34,507 bases of DNA from assembly GCA_021733645.1 (NCBI GenBank), contig JAHREJ010000047.1:1-34507 (forward strand), given 5' to 3'. A model generated the notes under the pieces. The model was not told the DNA's origin. It did no database searches and saw only the letters and a list, made by a program, of their open reading frames with translations. Positions 32,760-34,507 of the stretch are shown here, piece by piece. This DNA comes from Bacillus subtilis subsp. subtilis (GTDB lineage: Bacteria > Pseudomonadota > Gammaproteobacteria > Xanthomonadales > Xanthomonadaceae). The position numbers were made by a program, and so were the translations under genes. Numbering within the stretch: the first letter of the stretch is position 1; each line of letters begins with the position of its first letter.

Positions 32760-34507
32760 TCAGAAATCGGCGCGCAGGCCCAGGCTGAGACGCCGGCCGG
32801 AGGCTTCGTACATGGTCGGGAACGAGGGATCCATGGTGTAGCCGCTGGTAATCTCGTTGGTGAGGTTGATGCCCTTCAGGCTCAGCGTGATGTTGTCGGT
32901 GATCCGGTAGCCGATCGACATATCCAGCTGGCCGTACGCATCACGCCAGATCGGGTACATGTCATAGCCGATCGACTCGACGTAGTCACCCTTGTGGTTG
33001 TAGGACAGCCGCGCATCGAAGCGGCGGTGCTCGTAGTAGGCGGTAAGGTTCCAGGTTTTCTCGGCCAGGCCCGGCATCGGCGTGCGGATGCCCAGTTTGG
33101 ACTCGCCGGCCAGCGAACTGTCCAGCAGGGTGTAGTTGGCATTGATGCCAAAGCCTTCCAGCACCGGATGGAACATGCCCAGCGGCAACTGCGCCACCAG
33201 CTCCACGCCCTGGACCTGGTAGGCGCCCTTGGCGTTGACCGGTTGGTACACGTCGAAGTCGTAGATGCCGTTGAGGCTGCCATTGGCGTTGTACACCGTC
33301 ACGTCCTTGACTACGCCCGTCAACGAATTGATCACCACTCCGTCGATGTTCTTGCGGAAGTACGAGGTGGCCAGCAGCGCGCCGTTGTCCAGGTACTTCT
33401 CCAGGCCCACTTCCCACTGTTTGGCGTAGGTCGGTTTCAGGTCCGGATTGCCATCGGTGAAGCGGAACGAGTTCCAGCTGGCGGTGCGCTTGTAGGCGAT
33501 GTCGGTCAGCGCCGGGCGCATCAGGGTCTTGGACGCCGCCGCACGCAGCAGCAGGCCATCGGCCAGTTCGGCGGTGGCATTCATGCTGGGCAGCACATTC
33601 TTGTAGCTGCCGTCCTTGGACACCGGAGTGTCGGTGTAACCGGTGCTGCCGTCGGGCTTCTGGAGCGGGTGGTAGCCGAAGGAGGTCACCGCGGTGTCCA
33701 CGTAGCGGCCGCCGGCATTGATGGTGACCGGCACCCGGCCGATATCAAAGGCGATGTTGGCCATCGCATACAGGCTGGCCACCTTCTCATCGACGCGGTA
33801 GTACTGGCCCGAATCGTAGGGGGTATGGAAGCCGGGGTAGCGGTAGGTGCGGCGTGCGTCGTCGTTGGACATCTGCTGCCAGTGGCGGTCGCCGATGCTG
33901 TAATCGCCACCGGGCACGATGTCGCCGATCCACTGCAGCGGGTTGTCGGCCAGGGTGCGCTTGTTCACCCAGGTACTGTCGCCGGCCTTGGGCCCGGTGA
34001 TCTTCAGCTCGCCATACTGGCGCTGCTTGGACTTGTCGGTGTAGCGCGCGCCAAACTGCACGTTGCGCAGCGCCGGCAGGAACGCCAGGTCCAGCAGCCT
34101 GGTGATGTTGACCTGGGCGGCGTACTTGTCATCGACCACCTTTTCCAGCGTGGTTTCATAAGCCTCGAACAGGTACTTGCCCGGCGAGGCATACATGTCG
34201 AAGCTGCCGGATTTGTCGCTCTTGATCGTCTCGCCGCCCTGGTCGGTCCAGCGCGTGCGCGACGGCGCATAGGCCACGTGTTTGAGGTTGGCGAAGTCCG
34301 AGGTTTTCTCGGCCCCGGAGTACCCGGCCATCGCATCGATGTACCAGCGGTCGCCCTTCCAGTCCAAGGCAACGCTGTACTGGCTGTAGTCGGTCTTGTT
34401 GATCCGCTGCTTGCCCAGGATCTCGTGCTGGGTGGCCGTATAGGAAACATCGCGCAGCACCACCATGCCGTACTCGGACAGGGTGGTGGCATCGTAGTCG
34501 TGGATGG
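32760..34507 (-). CDS. TonB-dependent receptor, C-terminal part (cut by the window edge)
   Basis: The frame is open to the end of the window, so the plug domain and signal peptide are missing; about 582 residues are visible. The barrel strands alternate aromatic and polar residues (YSQYSVALDWKGDRWYID, NQ-type turns). The C-terminus is LSLGLRADF, the aromatic-ended last strand of an outer-membrane barrel. Segments such as NVQFGARYTDKSKQ and LLLRAAASKTLMRPALTDI resemble the large Xanthomonadaceae/Caulobacter-type receptors often linked to carbohydrate or other complex nutrients. It is followed after 75 bases by the exported metallohydrolase gene, suggesting an uptake-and-processing unit. Confidence 0.92.
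   Translation of the reverse strand, partial: IHDYDATTLSEYGMVVLRDVSYTATQHEILGKQRINKTDYSQYSVALDWKGDRWYIDAMAGYSGAEKTSDFANLKHVAYAPSRTRWTDQGGETIKSDKSGSFDMYASPGKYLFEAYETTLEKVVDDKYAAQVNITRLLDLAFLPALRNVQFGARYTDKSKQRQYGELKITGPKAGDSTWVNKRTLADNPLQWIGDIVPGGDYSIGDRHWQQMSNDDARRTYRYPGFHTPYDSGQYYRVDEKVASLYAMANIAFDIGRVPVTINAGGRYVDTAVTSFGYHPLQKPDGSTGYTDTPVSKDGSYKNVLPSMNATAELADGLLLRAAASKTLMRPALTDIAYKRTASWNSFRFTDGNPDLKPTYAKQWEVGLEKYLDNGALLATSYFRKNIDGVVINSLTGVVKDVTVYNANGSLNGIYDFDVYQPVNAKGAYQVQGVELVAQLPLGMFHPVLEGFGINANYTLLDSSLAGESKLGIRTPMPGLAEKTWNLTAYYEHRRFDARLSYNHKGDYVESIGYDMYPIWRDAYGQLDMSIGYRITDNITLSLKGINLTNEITSGYTMDPSFPTMYEASGRRLSLGLRADF

Overview
The window is GC-rich DNA with dense, mostly canonical bacterial genes. 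It most resembles Stenotrophomonas or a close member of the Xanthomonadaceae. The reasons are the GTAG-type short palindromes between genes (SMAG/REP-like), many TonB-dependent receptors, two secreted S9 peptidases, a membrane-anchored malate:quinone oxidoreductase and the family types throughout. No rRNA, tRNA, CRISPR array, prophage or transposase gene was seen.

Layout. 1-130: tandem 35-bp REP units and a terminator. 135-8016: a peptide-use block with a secreted S9 peptidase (-), an OPT oligopeptide transporter (-), a DUF1624 membrane protein (+) and a POT/PTR proton-peptide symporter (+). 8087-10060: a second secreted S9 peptidase (-). 10604-12282: divergent lysE-type exporter and argP/lysG-type regulator. 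12485-14094: a two-gene unit (-), a PAAR protein fused to a metzincin-like zinc peptidase plus a small exported protein, which looks like a type VI secretion effector with its immunity protein. 14303-15994: mqo. 17060-19279: a FhuE-like siderophore receptor behind a long non-coding stretch and a palindromic operator candidate. 19434-27640: a complete biotin-independent malonate decarboxylase operon (mdcACDEGBH), a MatC-type malonate carrier and a GntR/FCD regulator. 27683-28951: an MHS-type MFS transporter (-). 29119-29790: a methyltransferase (-). 29983-34507: a probable operon on the - strand: a TonB-dependent receptor (cut by the window edge), a PHP/CehA-type metallohydrolase, a PNPOx-like flavoprotein and a DUF72 protein.

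The least explained signal is a composite non-coding element of about 380-400 bp present three times (about 2350-2725, 10147-10548, 16048-16430). Each copy holds two long hairpins of two different arm types. Both types enclose the same two-box core (AATGTCCCCCGG ... CCTCCTCCTTTA) around a variable inner hairpin. All three copies lie just past the intrinsic terminator of a gene and in the same direction relative to that gene. Arms and inner stems differ between copies but keep pairing, which points to selection on structure.

How genes work together: MatC imports malonate, MdcACDE with the MdcB/MdcG-made prosthetic group and MdcH decarboxylates it to acetate/acetyl units, and the GntR protein probably senses malonate. 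The S9 peptidases, OPT and POT genes could together degrade and import peptides. These pathway links are inferred from family membership and context.
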